A stretch of DNA of 64,000 bases from Purshia tridentata (taxonomy: Eukaryota; Streptophyta; Magnoliopsida; Rosales; Rosaceae): assembly GCA_003254885.1 (NCBI GenBank), contig QANT01009226.1, positions 1 to 64,000 of the forward strand. Reading direction: 5' to 3'. Below are positions 1 through 15,512 of this stretch, one piece after another. A model generated the notes under the pieces. It did not search any database and was not told the origin of the DNA. It saw nothing but the letters and a program-made list of their open reading frames with translations. The position numbers and the translations under genes are program-made. The stretch's first letter is position 1. Every line of letters begins with the position of its first letter.

Positions 1-101
1 TATTTAATTAGTGATTTAATAACATCACTAATTTAGCTACATTAGGGACATATGTGCAAGTTAGCCATCTAAGCATGGTGCACATGCGTGTGTCAAATTA
101 A

Positions 102-640
102 GGGCCCGTTTGGATTCTTCAATTTGAATTTGAATTTGGATTTGGATTTCAAATTTATGCATTTGAAATCCATGTAATTGAAATTTCTATATTTGAAATT
201 TAATTGTTTGGATACAAAATTTAAAGGCGAAGATTTCACAAAGTATTTCAATTTTTTTTTAACAATTTAAGAATTGAAATATATGATTAAAAATAAAAAA
301 AGTCATCGGAGGATGGCCGGAAAAGTCGCCAGAGGGTGGTCGGAAAAATCACCGAAAAGTTGCCAGAGGTGGCTGGAAAAATCTCTAGAAAGTCGACGGA
401 GGGTGGCCGGCGATGGTCGCTGGCAATTGTGGCTGGAGGTGAAGGAAAGAAAGAGAGGGTGGGATATATGATGAGATTTCAAATTCCTAGTTGGAGAAAG
501 TATTTAAAATTCATGGATTTAGCCCTTTCAAATCCATCTTGGATTTGAGCAAAATCCAAATACACTCCTTTAAATTATTCCAAATAGGTGGATTTGGATT
601 TGGAGAGCTCAAATCCAAATCACCCTATCTAAACGGGCCC
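102..640. mobile_element. Tourist-like MITE (PIF/Harbinger type), non-autonomous
   Basis: The two ends are inverted copies: the left begins GGGCCCGTTT and the right ends AAACGGGCCC, and the next 35-40 bases on each side (runs of GGATTTGG/AATTTG and their complement) pair imperfectly. The element is flanked by TAA at 99-101 and TAA at 641-643, the 3-bp target duplication typical of PIF/Harbinger elements. It is 539 bp long and encodes no transposase; the short GC-richer middle (about 300-440, repeated GCCGG/GTCGCCAG words) opens frames that look like chance. Family assignment follows from TIR sequence plus the TAA duplication. The imperfect inner TIR suggests an older insertion than the element at 61639. 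Confidence 0.8.
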
Positions 641-1079
641 TAAATGTATTTTTAATTATATATGTAGTATATGAACCGTTTTCTTTATATACGACTATAT
701 ATGAATCTATTAGCCAGAAAAAAAAAAGAAAAAAAAGACTATGAAGGTAAATTATTGATTTAGTTAGTTAATTATTTGATAATCCTAATTAACAGTTTGA
801 CCAAATAAAAATGTTGCATGCATTGTTGCCAAACAATTTGGAAAGAAATTAGACATCATCTATATGTATGTATAGTACAATTTGTTTATAATTAGGGCGA
901 ATATAATATATGCTATATAGTATTGGTCAGATATTGATAAAATATGCCATCAGCATGCATGGTGGAAGGTCTCCCATTTAATAGATTTTGCTACCTGTGA
1001 GATCTTTAGGTCAAAGATTATCTTTGGCTATGTATATAGCCATGACATTAGGAGGGTACAATCTGACCAAAAAGAACAA

Positions 1080-1102
1080 TTATATATATATATATATATA
1101 CA
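1080..1102. repeat. (TA)n microsatellite
   Basis: An uninterrupted alternating TA tract of about 22 bases in the spacer upstream of the cytokinin dehydrogenase gene. Confidence 0.85.
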
Positions 1103-2654
1103 CAGCTAGAATAGTATAAGTAATTTACTATTTGGTTCATTCTTTTTTATTGTATATAATATGTATGTTTCCGTTGCAAGCATCAATATATATATAGACT
1201 TGTACACCCCATGGTACAACGAAACAAGGCAGGGCCCAAATAATGGTGATTATAATTATATATATACCAGATTCTCCAGTGTGCATGGCATGCTATTGTT
1301 TTCTTGCTATATTTTTATGAGAGCATGCAAGATGCTGAAATGGATCATCATATACTTGCTAATCACATTCCTTACCATATTTATATATTATTTAGAGCTA
1401 GAACCTAAATTACTTGTTAATCATATATATGACAGAAGAAATCTCAAGTATATATATTCCTATTATTTTAAACACTTATAATACTAAATTTTAAAATTAA
1501 GAATGATATAGTAATTAATTACATATAATTATTCTCATCGATTGTATCACACTCTTTTAAGTCACTATACGTACGTGACCCACTTGCATATGTATGTATC
1601 GTGTGAATTCTACATCTTGTGATCGCTACATCTGTTCATAAGAAATATAATAAGTAATGTGATTAGTATATGCTGTATATGTGCTATAAGGTTTTTTTTT
1701 ATGATAATGTTGCGGTGGTTTATACTTTTTGACATTTTATGAAGCCAAGTAATTTTATGCATGGCTGAAGATGGAAGCTCGAAAACAGTAATTAGAAACG
1801 TGTTTAGATTGTTTTCCACTTTGTTGTATGTTTTGGTGGAAATTAGCATGAAATTACACCATTGGAAAAAAAATGAAAATTCGAGAATGATATATGTGAA
1901 AAACATGGGCTGGTTAATTATAGCCTAAATTGACTTTTACCCATCAATTGTAGCTCAAGATACACACAACAAATCTTTGGAAGAAGAAAATTTGTGATTA
2001 TGTCTCCCACAATATTTGTTTTGTTACAAATTAAATCCGGCATCTCAAAATCAAAAGACTGCCTTGATACATCAGAATCCTCCCTAAACCCACAAAGAAA
2101 ATCTTAAAAGATCCTTTTGATCATTCCGTATATTTGACGATCCTTAAATATAAAAATAAAGACCGTTCTAAGTCCTTATGTTAAATAATTACATAACAAT
2201 TGCGCACAATATGAATTGACGAAACTTGACGTTTCTTACTGGGAGATCAAAATCCAACGGCCGAAATTCATCGGGTTTGGTCTTCAAATTGGCCCACGGA
2301 TGAAGAAATCTGAGCCCTCCAATTGGCCCACAAGATTATTAATGGAGGTAGATTTAATTTCTGTGGGTGCTAGGAATCTTCATCATCATTATTTTTAGCA
2401 AAGCCTACAGAAACACATAAAAAACGGGTAAGTGAAGCCCTTTTAATTAATTAACTCCTTCACACGAGTAATTGATCGATGAGCTTGCAAGGAAAAGAAA
2501 GATGAAGAAAAGAAAGAGAATGATGAATCCAAAGTCACGTGTCTCGTCCGTGCCCATTTTTGAAAGAGAGAAAACGTGTTAGGAGACCCCACTGTTATGT
2601 ACTCAAGTTTAACATGTTCGTGATCACATGTAATATTTTTCTCGCAATATATAA

Positions 2655-5947
<3,293 letters not shown>

Positions 5948-8045
5948 AAATAAATAATACCTATTTTAGATTTTACTTTGATCATTTAGAAATTAAGGTA
6001 GAATTAGAATAAATAATACCTATTTTAGTCTTTTAGTATGTTCGCTAGCTAATAGAGTGTATGTTGACCCTATATATTCACTTATTTTCAATTGGTAACA
6101 CATGTAGTACTATATAGTAAAGTATCAAACTCAAAACCAATGAACAATAATAAGTGAAGAAGTCTAATTCTTATAAATCTAAACCTATATCTTTCCAATT
6201 TAAAATAACTCTTATAAAATGGTGAGTGTAAGTAAGATAAATAGTAAATTAAATTAAATTTAAGATTCGATTTGTACCGATGTGAAAAAATAATAATTTA
6301 AACATGTCATAGATTTATTTTATTACTGTATACTTTTAAGGTACCACACATAATATCTCATGATGGGATGTATCACTGGTTCCATGGATTTCACCTTATT
6401 TTTTTGAATTGAATACTTTCTCATGATCGAGAGCGGCAAAACACAGCTGGATTTTGTAATAAAACGCAAAGAAAGAATGTTTCCAGCTCTCATTGCAGCC
6501 TGCAACAAATACAGCAGACATGAAGAAGATTATCATATAATTTATGTTTTATTTTGAGTTGGCATTATGTTTTCCCGTAGAGAAATATAATTAAGGGAAT
6601 TTGGCTGCAGAGAGTCTGACAGAAGAATAGCAAGAGTAAGTGCACGGAGTGAATTATACAGATTCTTAAGATATTGTGTGTCTCGCCAAAAACAAATGCA
6701 AATCTACTAAAGTTACCGTTTTCGGAAACCAAGGACACCGTCCTTCCCCTAATGCGTCTTCTACTCGTGCTCCTCCGGGTCCGCACCCCCCACCTCTCAC
6801 ATAATAAGACAACCCACCAAAAATGCATTATTCCCCTTTTTAGTTACCCAATTAAAAACAAGTGTCTTCAAAAAATCAAATATATACTTTATTTGCAAAT
6901 TGCAATTTTATATATATATATATATATACAGTCTCTCTTTTTATTTAAGAAATAAATTTTGAATAATTGTGACTACTTATTTCAGTAATTGAATTTAATA
7001 CAACGAGTGAATGTATTGACTAATTAAATAATCACACATTTTATTCGATCAATAAATGCGTTGCCTAATTGGATAAAAACATTTTCGTATATAAAATTTT
7101 ACAATATATACATGCTTTTTATTGTTGTGGTTGTGAGAAAAAGTTATCAATCACCGACACATATAATAGTTCTTCCATTGTCATTTAAAGCTTTTTGGTT
7201 ACTTTCCAAGTATAATTCTGCATTTTTTTATCTATGCGTTCCTAAAGAAGTCATATATTGTTGACTTGTTATTGATGCCATTGTATAGCAAAGTGACAAA
7301 TATGAATAGTAATTGAGACATTTACAAAACGAGTGCTTTGTGGCCTGAAGATGAGCTAACCATATGTATATGATATTAGTTTATTGTAGAATTAACTTGA
7401 CAATGTAGCAGGTCTGGCCGACTGAATTGCAGCTTGCAGGCGACTAGGAGACATAAAATTTGGTCTCCATCAACACAAATAGCTTTAGCCATGTCTTCTG
7501 TTTCTGTCTTCGTAGATTTTTGTTAGACAGGATCAGACATTCAAGCACTGTGGAATTATTAAGATCTTGACAAAATGAAAAAGCATCTATTTATTTCTTT
7601 ATTTCTTTATATGAATGTATATACTATACTAACATAATGATGACAGTCCCCCCTTAGCTTTGCGCAGCTGCCCTATAAAGAATATATACAACTCCATCAC
7701 CTGAAAATAATAAAATAACTCAAAAAGGCTCCATAGTCCATAGGCAGCATGAACTGATATGAAAGCAACTGTACTACTTTTTGTTTTTTTTGTTTTTTTT
7801 TTAATTGTTGAAATTTTAATGGACTCAACTCAAGGCCCAGTCCAAAATAGGTTGAAGTTCATGCTAAGCCCAAACCCTGCTGGCCCATTATTAGCTATTA
7901 AAAAGTTCAATTGGGTTTCATATGGGGTTTGGGCTCTTGCTTCTTCAAACTCACCAATCATGGTCTTTAGCCCAAAACCATATCATCTGTAGTGTGGTGT
8001 ATAGAAGGCAAAGATATTCAAGACCATTGCCAATTTGCCACAGCC
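5948..8045. other. Intergenic region between CKX3 and CFM3
   Basis: No gene could be supported. The 3' UTR of the cytokinin dehydrogenase gene must lie just after 5947 and the CFM3 leader before 8046. A TA tract sits at about 6909-6929. The remaining frames are short, AT-rich and show no family resemblance. Confidence 0.6.
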
Positions 8046-11000
8046 ATGGCACTGTCACTGATTTCAGTGAACCCATCTGCTACTAGTTCCTTTACCTGCA
8101 GTTTTCATGCACCTCATTCTCTGTACTTCGTCCTTCTACAGCATCAAACACGCTCTTCTTACCGAGCTCTCAGGTTCAGAGTTTCGTGTAAGACTGTCCA
8201 AGTTGAGACTCAGCGGCAGAAACCTGAGAGAATCAAACTAGATTTTGAGCCCACAAAGAAGAAGAGGAAGCCCAAGCCGAGCTTCTTTCAGCAAATTCAG
8301 GAGAAATGGTCAATGAAAGTCGATTCCCCAAGAGACAAATTACCCTGGCAAAAACAGCAGGAACTGGAACAAGAAGAAGAGGAGGAGGAGGAAGAAGTAG
8401 AAGAGGAAGTAAAGCAATCTTCTGGGGTTCGTGTGTCTGAACCGGTGAAGCAGACAGTGAGTTTTTCTTTGCCAAACCGTATGGTTAATGCTCCTTGGGC
8501 TCACGGAAGCAAACCCTTTAAGCCCCAGGTTGACTCTGAGCCTGAAACCTCACAGCACAGCGGTGCACAAGGTGAAAATGTTGATGGGTTTGTTGGGCAC
8601 AATGAGATTGATAATACTGCAAATGGTGTCGTTGAAAAAGCGAAAAGCTTTGAGCCACAATTTGATAATAATAGCAAATTGAAGAGAGAAAATGATTGGA
8701 AAATTGGTGAATTTTCAATTGGGGTTGCGAAAGAGGAGGAGACAATGATTTCAAAAGGCTTAAATGGCGTTTCTTTGGATGAAACGCAGATCGGGAATGG
8801 TAAAAATGATGAAAATGTAGAAAGTTCCCGTAGTGATTCTTGTGGTTCTATTCGATTGCCTTGGAAGAGAGAAGTTGAAATGGGTTCTGGGGAAGGTGAT
8901 AAGATAAGGACAAAGCGGAGTAACACGAATGTGGCGGAAAGAATGCTTCCGGAGCATGAGTTGCGGAGGCTGAGGAATGTTTCTTTGAGGATGCTGGAGA
9001 GGATAAAAGTTGGAGCTACTGGTATCACACAGGCATTGGTGGATACTATACATGAGAAGTGGAAGGTCGATGAAGTCGTTAAGTTGAAGTTTGAAGAGCC
9101 GCTTTCGCTTAACATGAAAAGGACCCATGAGATTTTAGAGGTTAGTGTTGGTGCATTGCTTTGTTTGTTATCCGTTTCCACTCTATCTATAGAATTGTTG
9201 AAACATTTGTTAGCTTGATTTAGTTAAGCTTAACTGACTTGCATTATCTTAATTATATTTTGATTTGGAAATGAAATTATGATGTTGATCACTGCTATGC
9301 ATATGCTCTCTCTTTGTATATTGTCACTAAGTTGTTTGCAAGAATTGAATCGGCTAGCAACTTATATAGGTTATCTTTTTGTTCTCTGGCAGAGTAAGAG
9401 TGGAGGTTTGGTTATATGGAGATCAGGAAGTTCAGTAGTATTATACAGGGGAATGACATATAATCTTCCCTGCGTAAAATCATATACCAAACAGAGCCAG
9501 ACTAATTCACATATGTTACAAGACTCAGAAAATGTTATAAGTGATGGCATGCACAATGTTGGAGCGAAGGATGCGGCTAGGACTAGAGAATTTTCAAGTC
9601 CTGGTTCTGCAAAGCATTTGAAGGATTTATCTAATCAAGAAATCATGGAATTGAGTGACCTAAACCATTTGTTAGATGAGTTGGGTCCACGGTTTAAGGA
9701 TTGGTTAGGCCGTGAACCATTGCCTGTGGATGCTGACTTGCTTCCCCCAGTGGTTCCTGGATATAAAACCCCGTTGAGACTTACCCCTTATGGGGTAAGA
9801 CACTGTCTAAGAAACAAGGACATGACAAAATTCCGCCGGCTTGCTAGAACTGTACCTCCTCACTTTGCTCTAGGTATGTAAGACCTTTTGCATATGTTGT
9901 GTTGACATTTACCAAATCTTGTTTTTTTAAGTATTATTTATATGATAAATTTTAATAGGAAGGAATAGAGAACTGCAAGGTCTGGCTAAGGCTATGGTGA
10001 AGCTGTGGGAGAAGAGTGCTATTGCAAAGATAGCCATCAAACGTGGAGTGCAGAACACATGTAATGAGAGGATGGCAGAAGAACTCAAGGTGAGACATAA
10101 TGACTGCTGCTGGTTCTTGAATATAAAGAGGACATACATTAATACACGCACACACATCTTGAATATACATTTTATTCTTTCTTTCCAACATCTGGAGAGA
10201 GTTGACCTCTCTTCCTATTCTAGCTTCTGTTCTAATCTGTGATATATAGGTTTTGAATACCCTATTTGTTGATCCTTGTCTTTTCTAATTACTGTTGCAT
10301 TTTTCATGTGCAGAGATTGACAGGGGGTACACTTCTCTCCAGAAACAAAGATTTTATAGTTTTTTACAGGGGTAATGACTTCTTGCCAGCTGTTGTTACG
10401 GGGGTATTGAAAGAGAGGAGAAAATTGAGAGATCTCCAACAAGATGAGGAAGAACAGGCACGACAAATGTCCTTGGACTTTATTGAATCGAAATTCAAAG
10501 CCTCTAAAGGCCAATTGGTTGCTGGAACTCTTGCTGAAACCATGGCAGCGACCACTCGCTGGCAACACCAACTGACCAGTGAAGATGTTGAAAAAATGAC
10601 AAGAGATTCAACTTTGGCTAGACATGCGTCTCTAGTCAGACATCTCGAGAAGAAGCTGGCTCTTGTAAGTAAAAAATGTAATGTCTAAATATTGTACATT
10701 TACAAATCTGGGACAGCAGAAAACTCTCTTGTTAAGTCGGGCAAAAAGAAAACTCTGTTTTAAGGAATTTCAAAATTATGACATATTTTTAACGCTTGAT
10801 GGTCTTAGGCAAAAGGGAAGCTCAAAAAGGCTGAGAAAGCTTTAGCAAAAGTGCAGGAAGGTTTGGAACCAGCAGATCTCCCAAACGATTTGGAAACCTT
10901 AACTGATGAGGATAGATTCTTATTTCGAAAGATTGGTCTCAGTATGAAACCATACCTGCTTCTAGGTAAGAACTACTTCTACTTTGGATTTAATGAATTT

Positions 11001-12206
11001 TTAGGGGAGAGTCAAACACTAGGGTGATTTCTAATTTTCTATTTCAGGGAGGCGAGAGGTTTATTCTGGTACAATAGAGAATATGCACTTGCACTGGAAG
11101 CATAGAGAGTTGGTGAAGATACTGGTGAGAGGAAAGAGTTTTGAGCAAGTCAAGCACATAGCAATTTCTTTGGAAGCTGAGAGTGGTGGGGTGCTAGTAT
11201 CACTAGATAAAACCACCAAAGGCTATGCAATTATTCTCTATCGTGGGAAGAACTATCAATGCCCTCTTCCATTAAGGCCTAGGACTTTATTGACAAGAAG
11301 ACAGGCATTGGCTCGATCAATTGAACTACAGAGACGCGAGGTGACATTATAACCTAATTATGGTGTTTGATATTTCTTCACAAACATTGGCTATTATTTC
11401 CTTTCTAATAAATTTCCTATCTTTTCCAGGCATTGAAGCATCATATCTCAGACTTACAGGAGAGAACTGAGTTGTTGAAATCTGAACTAGTATGAATCTA
11501 TTTTTGTGTAGCAGGTGATTGTATATTTTCAGTTTCTCTTTACTAAGCTATATTTTTCTGTTATTAATTTCAGGAGGAAATGGAAAATGGGACAATGGTC
11601 GATGAAGGAAGAATCCTGCATTCAACAGTAGATGATCCTCTTTTCCCCAATGATGATAGTGAAGAGGTAAATGACCCATTTATCACTCTGCGTGTTAATT
11701 AAACATGCCTCTTCTGTCAAAATGACATTATAGGTTGCCAATATGCACTACTATTTGGTGTGCCAATAATTGCTTTTCGGGTCTCCTATAATTATCCCAT
11801 TCAGACTTGTTATAATCTGAAAGAAGCTATGTTTGTCTTAGATCACGTAGGGAACAAATCTGTATTCTATTTTCTACTTCTCTAGCTATTTTCCTTTTTC
11901 ATTTTGGGGAGTTTCTAATTAACAAATTAATATTTCTCTATTTTTCATTTTCCATTTTTGTGAGTGTCTATAATAGTGAGCTTTGAACAGACTTTTTATA
12001 CATTATACTGTAATTTTTCTGAAACCGAGTAGATAGTAACTTCAACCAAAAACAGGTTCTTTCAATAAGATTCATTATACTGATTACTGAGTGACTTCTT
12101 ATTTTTCTTGAACCAGGATGAAGGGGAAGAGGCATATCTTGAAGTCTACGATAGTGGCAATGAGGATGACTATAATAAATATAATACTGTTGGACCAGTT
12201 CAGTAA
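8046..12206 (+). CDS. CFM3: CRM-domain chloroplast RNA splicing factor, CFM3-like
   Basis: RNA-binding protein expected to act in chloroplast (for some members also mitochondrial) group II intron splicing. Nine exons: 8046-9140, 9393-9873, 9959-10089, 10314-10664, 10809-10965, 11048-11340, 11430-11489, 11574-11666, 12117-12206; 916 residues. The N terminus is Ser/Thr-rich with few acids, like a transit peptide, followed by a Lys/Glu-rich linker and the motif PWAHGSKP. Three CRM domains are visible: about 300-397 (with VGATGIT as the GxxG loop and GGLVIWRSG), about 495-600 (ending [17 protein letters not shown]) and about 715-815 ([21 protein letters not shown]). The C terminus is acidic. A frame open from 7992 has an earlier ATG, but 8046 gives the better transit peptide. 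Three CRM domains and the PWA motif favour CFM3 over CFM2/CRS1/CAF. Confidence 0.92.
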
Positions 12207-12793
12207 TTTGACCAGCTGATTGTTCAGAGATGAAGATTAGCGATGCCTGTGAAGGAGATGAATATTTCAACATTGCCAAGCGAATGAGTTGGCACAAAAT
12301 TTTGATATTCATAAACTCATTAACCATCCAAACATATATCAATGAGGTAGTTTGGCCACTACCTTGAGACGAATGTCAGGATGAACCAGAAAAGTTTGGG
12401 TAGAGCTGTATCTAAGTGTTGGCTAGGTAAATGTTCAGCAGAAGTGAAGATTGCAGATGTCTGAAAAGAGAATAAATAGCTCCATATTTTTTTCGGTTGG
12501 GATATATAGCTCCATAGTCATGAAATGTATGTGTAAATAGTTGATTGTAAATAAAGTGATTTGTTAAAGATTCATTTATTAATTATACTGGTGTTCGGGG
12601 ATCCAAACAAACAGGTTGGAGGTTACCCTCATGCTACGTTTTTCAACTTCATCATAACAAAGCTATTGGAGTTAAAGGCAAGTCTTCCCAAATCAAACGA
12701 TCCATTCACGAGTATCAGAGATTCTATTAATAAGCACAATTTTATGGAAAAGCACGAATGTATTACGTATCCAATAGGTGCAACCTCAGAAAT
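12207..12793. other. Convergent 3' spacer between CFM3 and hydrolase copy A
   Basis: Holds the 3' UTR of CFM3 and, from about 12560, a sequence of unknown origin that also supplies the divergent tail of the neighbouring minus-strand hydrolase (see the entry at 12561-12818). Confidence 0.6.
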
Positions 12794-12818
12794 TTATATG
12801 CTGCTTGGCTTAGAGTAG
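12561..12818 (+). other. Possible gene fragment of unknown origin
   Basis: A plus-strand frame of 85 codons overlaps the end of the minus-strand hydrolase copy A. From about residue 12 its composition looks coding rather than random (for example GDPNKQVGGYPHATFFNF and TSIRDSINKHNFMEK). I do not recognise the family. It has no convincing promoter or leader of its own. The sequence is absent from the matching positions of hydrolase copies B and C, so it probably arrived by insertion or rearrangement. It could be an exon-derived fragment captured from elsewhere, or chance. Confidence 0.3.
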
Positions 12819-14875
12819 TTAGAAGTAGCCTTGTCCTGCTGCAGAGCTGCCTTTATGAACTCTAAAACAACTGATGCTAACTCAGCTTGATGTGAGGTGT
12901 AACAATGATTAGCTCCTTCTATATTATGTAATTTGTGATTAGGTATTATCTTGGCGAACTCTAATGCATCTTCTACGGGAATGACTTCATCAGCAGATCC
13001 ATGTACCGTGAAGACCCTGCATATACAGAATCACCCATAAACTTAGTCATGCAGAAACCACAAAAAAAGAAAAAAGAAAGAAAATTAAACAATCTAGGCA
13101 GTATTAATTCGCTCACTGGCAGTCTTTGTCAATCTGAAGGCATGATTGATGCATATCAATACTCAGGCGATCCATCAAACTCTCCTCGGTCACACGATAA
13201 CTAACACTTCCTACAAGCAAAGCATCCATTAACTGTGTGAAAGGCCAGTGATTGTACGAGAGAGAGAGAGAGAGAGAGTCTATATAAATCACTGTGATGG
13301 GTTAGTTTCCAGTCTTTTGGCATCTATCTATTATGCTTCAAATGTTGACTCACAAGTCACAACTAATAACTATAATCATTATTGGGATTTACCTGTCTTA
13401 TCCTTAACATCAATGAATCCTTCCTTCTTAACTATTTGCATAAAGTCTTTCCCCAAGCGTTCTTCGATGCCTTTCTTTAGATCATAACGTCCAGAAACAT
13501 TGACAACCGTGCGAATGTCATGATACGTAGAAGCATACAGGAGCACCACATCACCTCCTGCAGTAACATTCTTCAGCAATAATTTTAGCGAAAGCTACAG
13601 AAACTCTCTATTTTCAATATGGTTTTACCCAATATCAACAGTAATAGGTCATAAACAATAACTTTGCCAACAACAAAGCCGCTAATATCATGTTGACCTG
13701 AAGTTAACTTATGGTCCAGACTGTAGTAAAAGATACTAAAATCTCATTCAAAACTTCCATTAATGATTATTTATTTCATCCTCTATTTCATTACAGTAAA
13801 ATTTCACATATTGATCATGCGAAACAATGCAACATACCTTTACTGTGCCCAAGAATCACACTTGCTACACGGTTTGCCCCAGAGAAGTGTTGGATTACAG
13901 CATGTAAGTCATCAGCCTCTCTCCGATAGTTACCATACTCAAAGGTGCCTTCACTTTCCCTGAAACCAAAATACCACAACTAATCAGCATCAATGTAATA
14001 TGTAGATCTTAAATTGAAATGACTGACCTTCATAGAAAAAGACATAACTTTCCAATTAAGAGGTGAACGTAACTGAATTCTTCACAAAACCAGTAAAATT
14101 CAAAAATTATAAATCCAGTAATGCCAGCCTTACCCATTTCCAGCAAAGTCAAAACGGAAGGAACTAATTCCTTCATTTTCCAATGCAACAGCAAGGTTCA
14201 CCATAGTAGTGTCTTCCTAGAAATCAAGAGACATAGGCTGTAAAACTTTGCCCGCAATGAAGCCAGTCGAGATTATAATTTTCTAATTAATGAATGTTGT
14301 GTACATAGTCGGTAAGGTATTCGTTAATTAGAGAAATTACATACTAATCTAAAAATTAAATTTTCATGATAGATTATTAACAAAATACTAAAGAATATAA
14401 CTTAAATTCAAAGCCAGTTATACCATAATCAACTCGAATTAAATTTAAAAAGGAACAAAAAACAAAAACAGCACTTCATGAATCACAAAGACAAACCTTG
14501 GTGGATTGAAAACCATGGCATAAGATTACAATCTCCGCTGAACCAGTTTCATGTAATAATCCCACAAGCTTTTCACCGTGTTTGTTGGTTACAATGATCT
14601 TCTGTTGCTGACCCACTGAAACAAACAGTGCAATTCACAAAGCAACCATTCATTTCTTAAAGGGTAGTGCGATTAATCTTGGCACGCAAATAAGAACTCA
14701 TAGTCTCAGTCCCTCAGATTGATTTTTGACAACCTTTTGTTCGTGCATCAGATAATACTAGCAGTATGGATTTCTTGCAACTACTACTGCAACAACACAC
14801 ACAACATGCAATATACACACATATATGAGTGAGATGATGAAATTTATCACCTGGGTTTTGTGCAGCCTCGGCCAT
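12794..14875 (-). CDS. Alpha/beta-hydrolase (serine hydrolase, S33-like), tandem copy A
   Basis: Predicted soluble serine hydrolase related to the plant group of At3g47560/At3g47590 (from memory); its substrate is unknown. Seven exons in transcription order: 14875-14851, 14615-14497, 14216-14134, 13959-13838, 13557-13393, 13210-13117, 13016-12794; 276 residues. A likely catalytic triad is visible: Ser115 in the nucleophile elbow GHSKGG, Asp212 in HGSADE, and His240 in GANHCY. The oxyanion-side motif CHGFQSTK and the DFAGNGESEG block also match the family. The first coding exon is only 25 bases (MAEAAQNP); an in-frame ATG ten codons upstream (14905) is possible. Its last residues differ from those of copy B because the 3' end has been replaced from about 12823. 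Copy A is convergent with CFM3. Confidence 0.88.
13255..13279. repeat. (GA)n microsatellite in intron 5 of hydrolase copy A
   Basis: A GA dinucleotide run of about 24 bases. The matching intron of copy B carries a shorter GAGAGA run near 16015, so the repeat probably predates the duplication and later expanded. Confidence 0.8.
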
Positions 14876-15512
14876 TTTCAGGATTCGTTTTGGGCTGCAA
14901 TACAATTTACAGAGCTCTCTGCTTCACTGTGAGTTTGGAATCTGAGTATCAGACGATCCAGAGCAACGTAATAATATTGAGGAGTTTTTCACGTTTTGGT
15001 CCCTTAAAATTTCTTTTTAATGGTTGAACCCTGATATTTATTGGATTCTCAATATTGTCCCCTCATCTTTTGATTATTTATTTTTCTCTACCACTAGAGT
15101 TACAAGCTTTTGCCACCATCTTAGTTTATATGTTGTATTGTATCCAACTCTCACTTCTTGCTCTCATTTATGCTCATATCTTACTTAATTCTAAACAATA
15201 TTTTACGATTATAATTATTTTTATTCAATATATATGACTATTTATTTATATTTGATAGGGAATCGCAATTGACTAATGACTGATAATTTATTGACTGAAA
15301 TTGAATCAAGTCCCAAGTCTACTAAAATGCCAAACAAAATGGGCATTTGCTATTATGACATGCAACACGTTGTTAACCAATGTGAATGTGAACAATGCTC
15401 AACAAGTATGGACTGAAGATTAATTGTCAAGGGTTTCAATGTGAACCCAAAAAGCCCTAACCTGACTGGGAAAATTTTATTACAATTATACTATTAGATT
15501 AGTCTATTATTG
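14876..15512. other. Spacer between hydrolase copies A and B
   Basis: No gene. It should hold the promoter and leader of copy A, and from about 15240 the 3' flank of copy B. The block around 15250-15460 (for example TTGTCAAGGGTTTCAATGTG) recurs in diverged form at about 18310-18475 downstream of copy C, so the repeated unit includes the 3' flank. Confidence 0.65.

Noticed and set aside
1161-1481. Plus-strand 106-codon frame in the first spacer
   Set aside because: Tyr/Ile-rich AT-driven frame, no homology recognised, no splice partners.
8501-9181. Minus-strand 226-codon frame
   Set aside because: Antisense shadow of CFM3 exon 1; no domain, and the plus strand clearly encodes a CRM protein.
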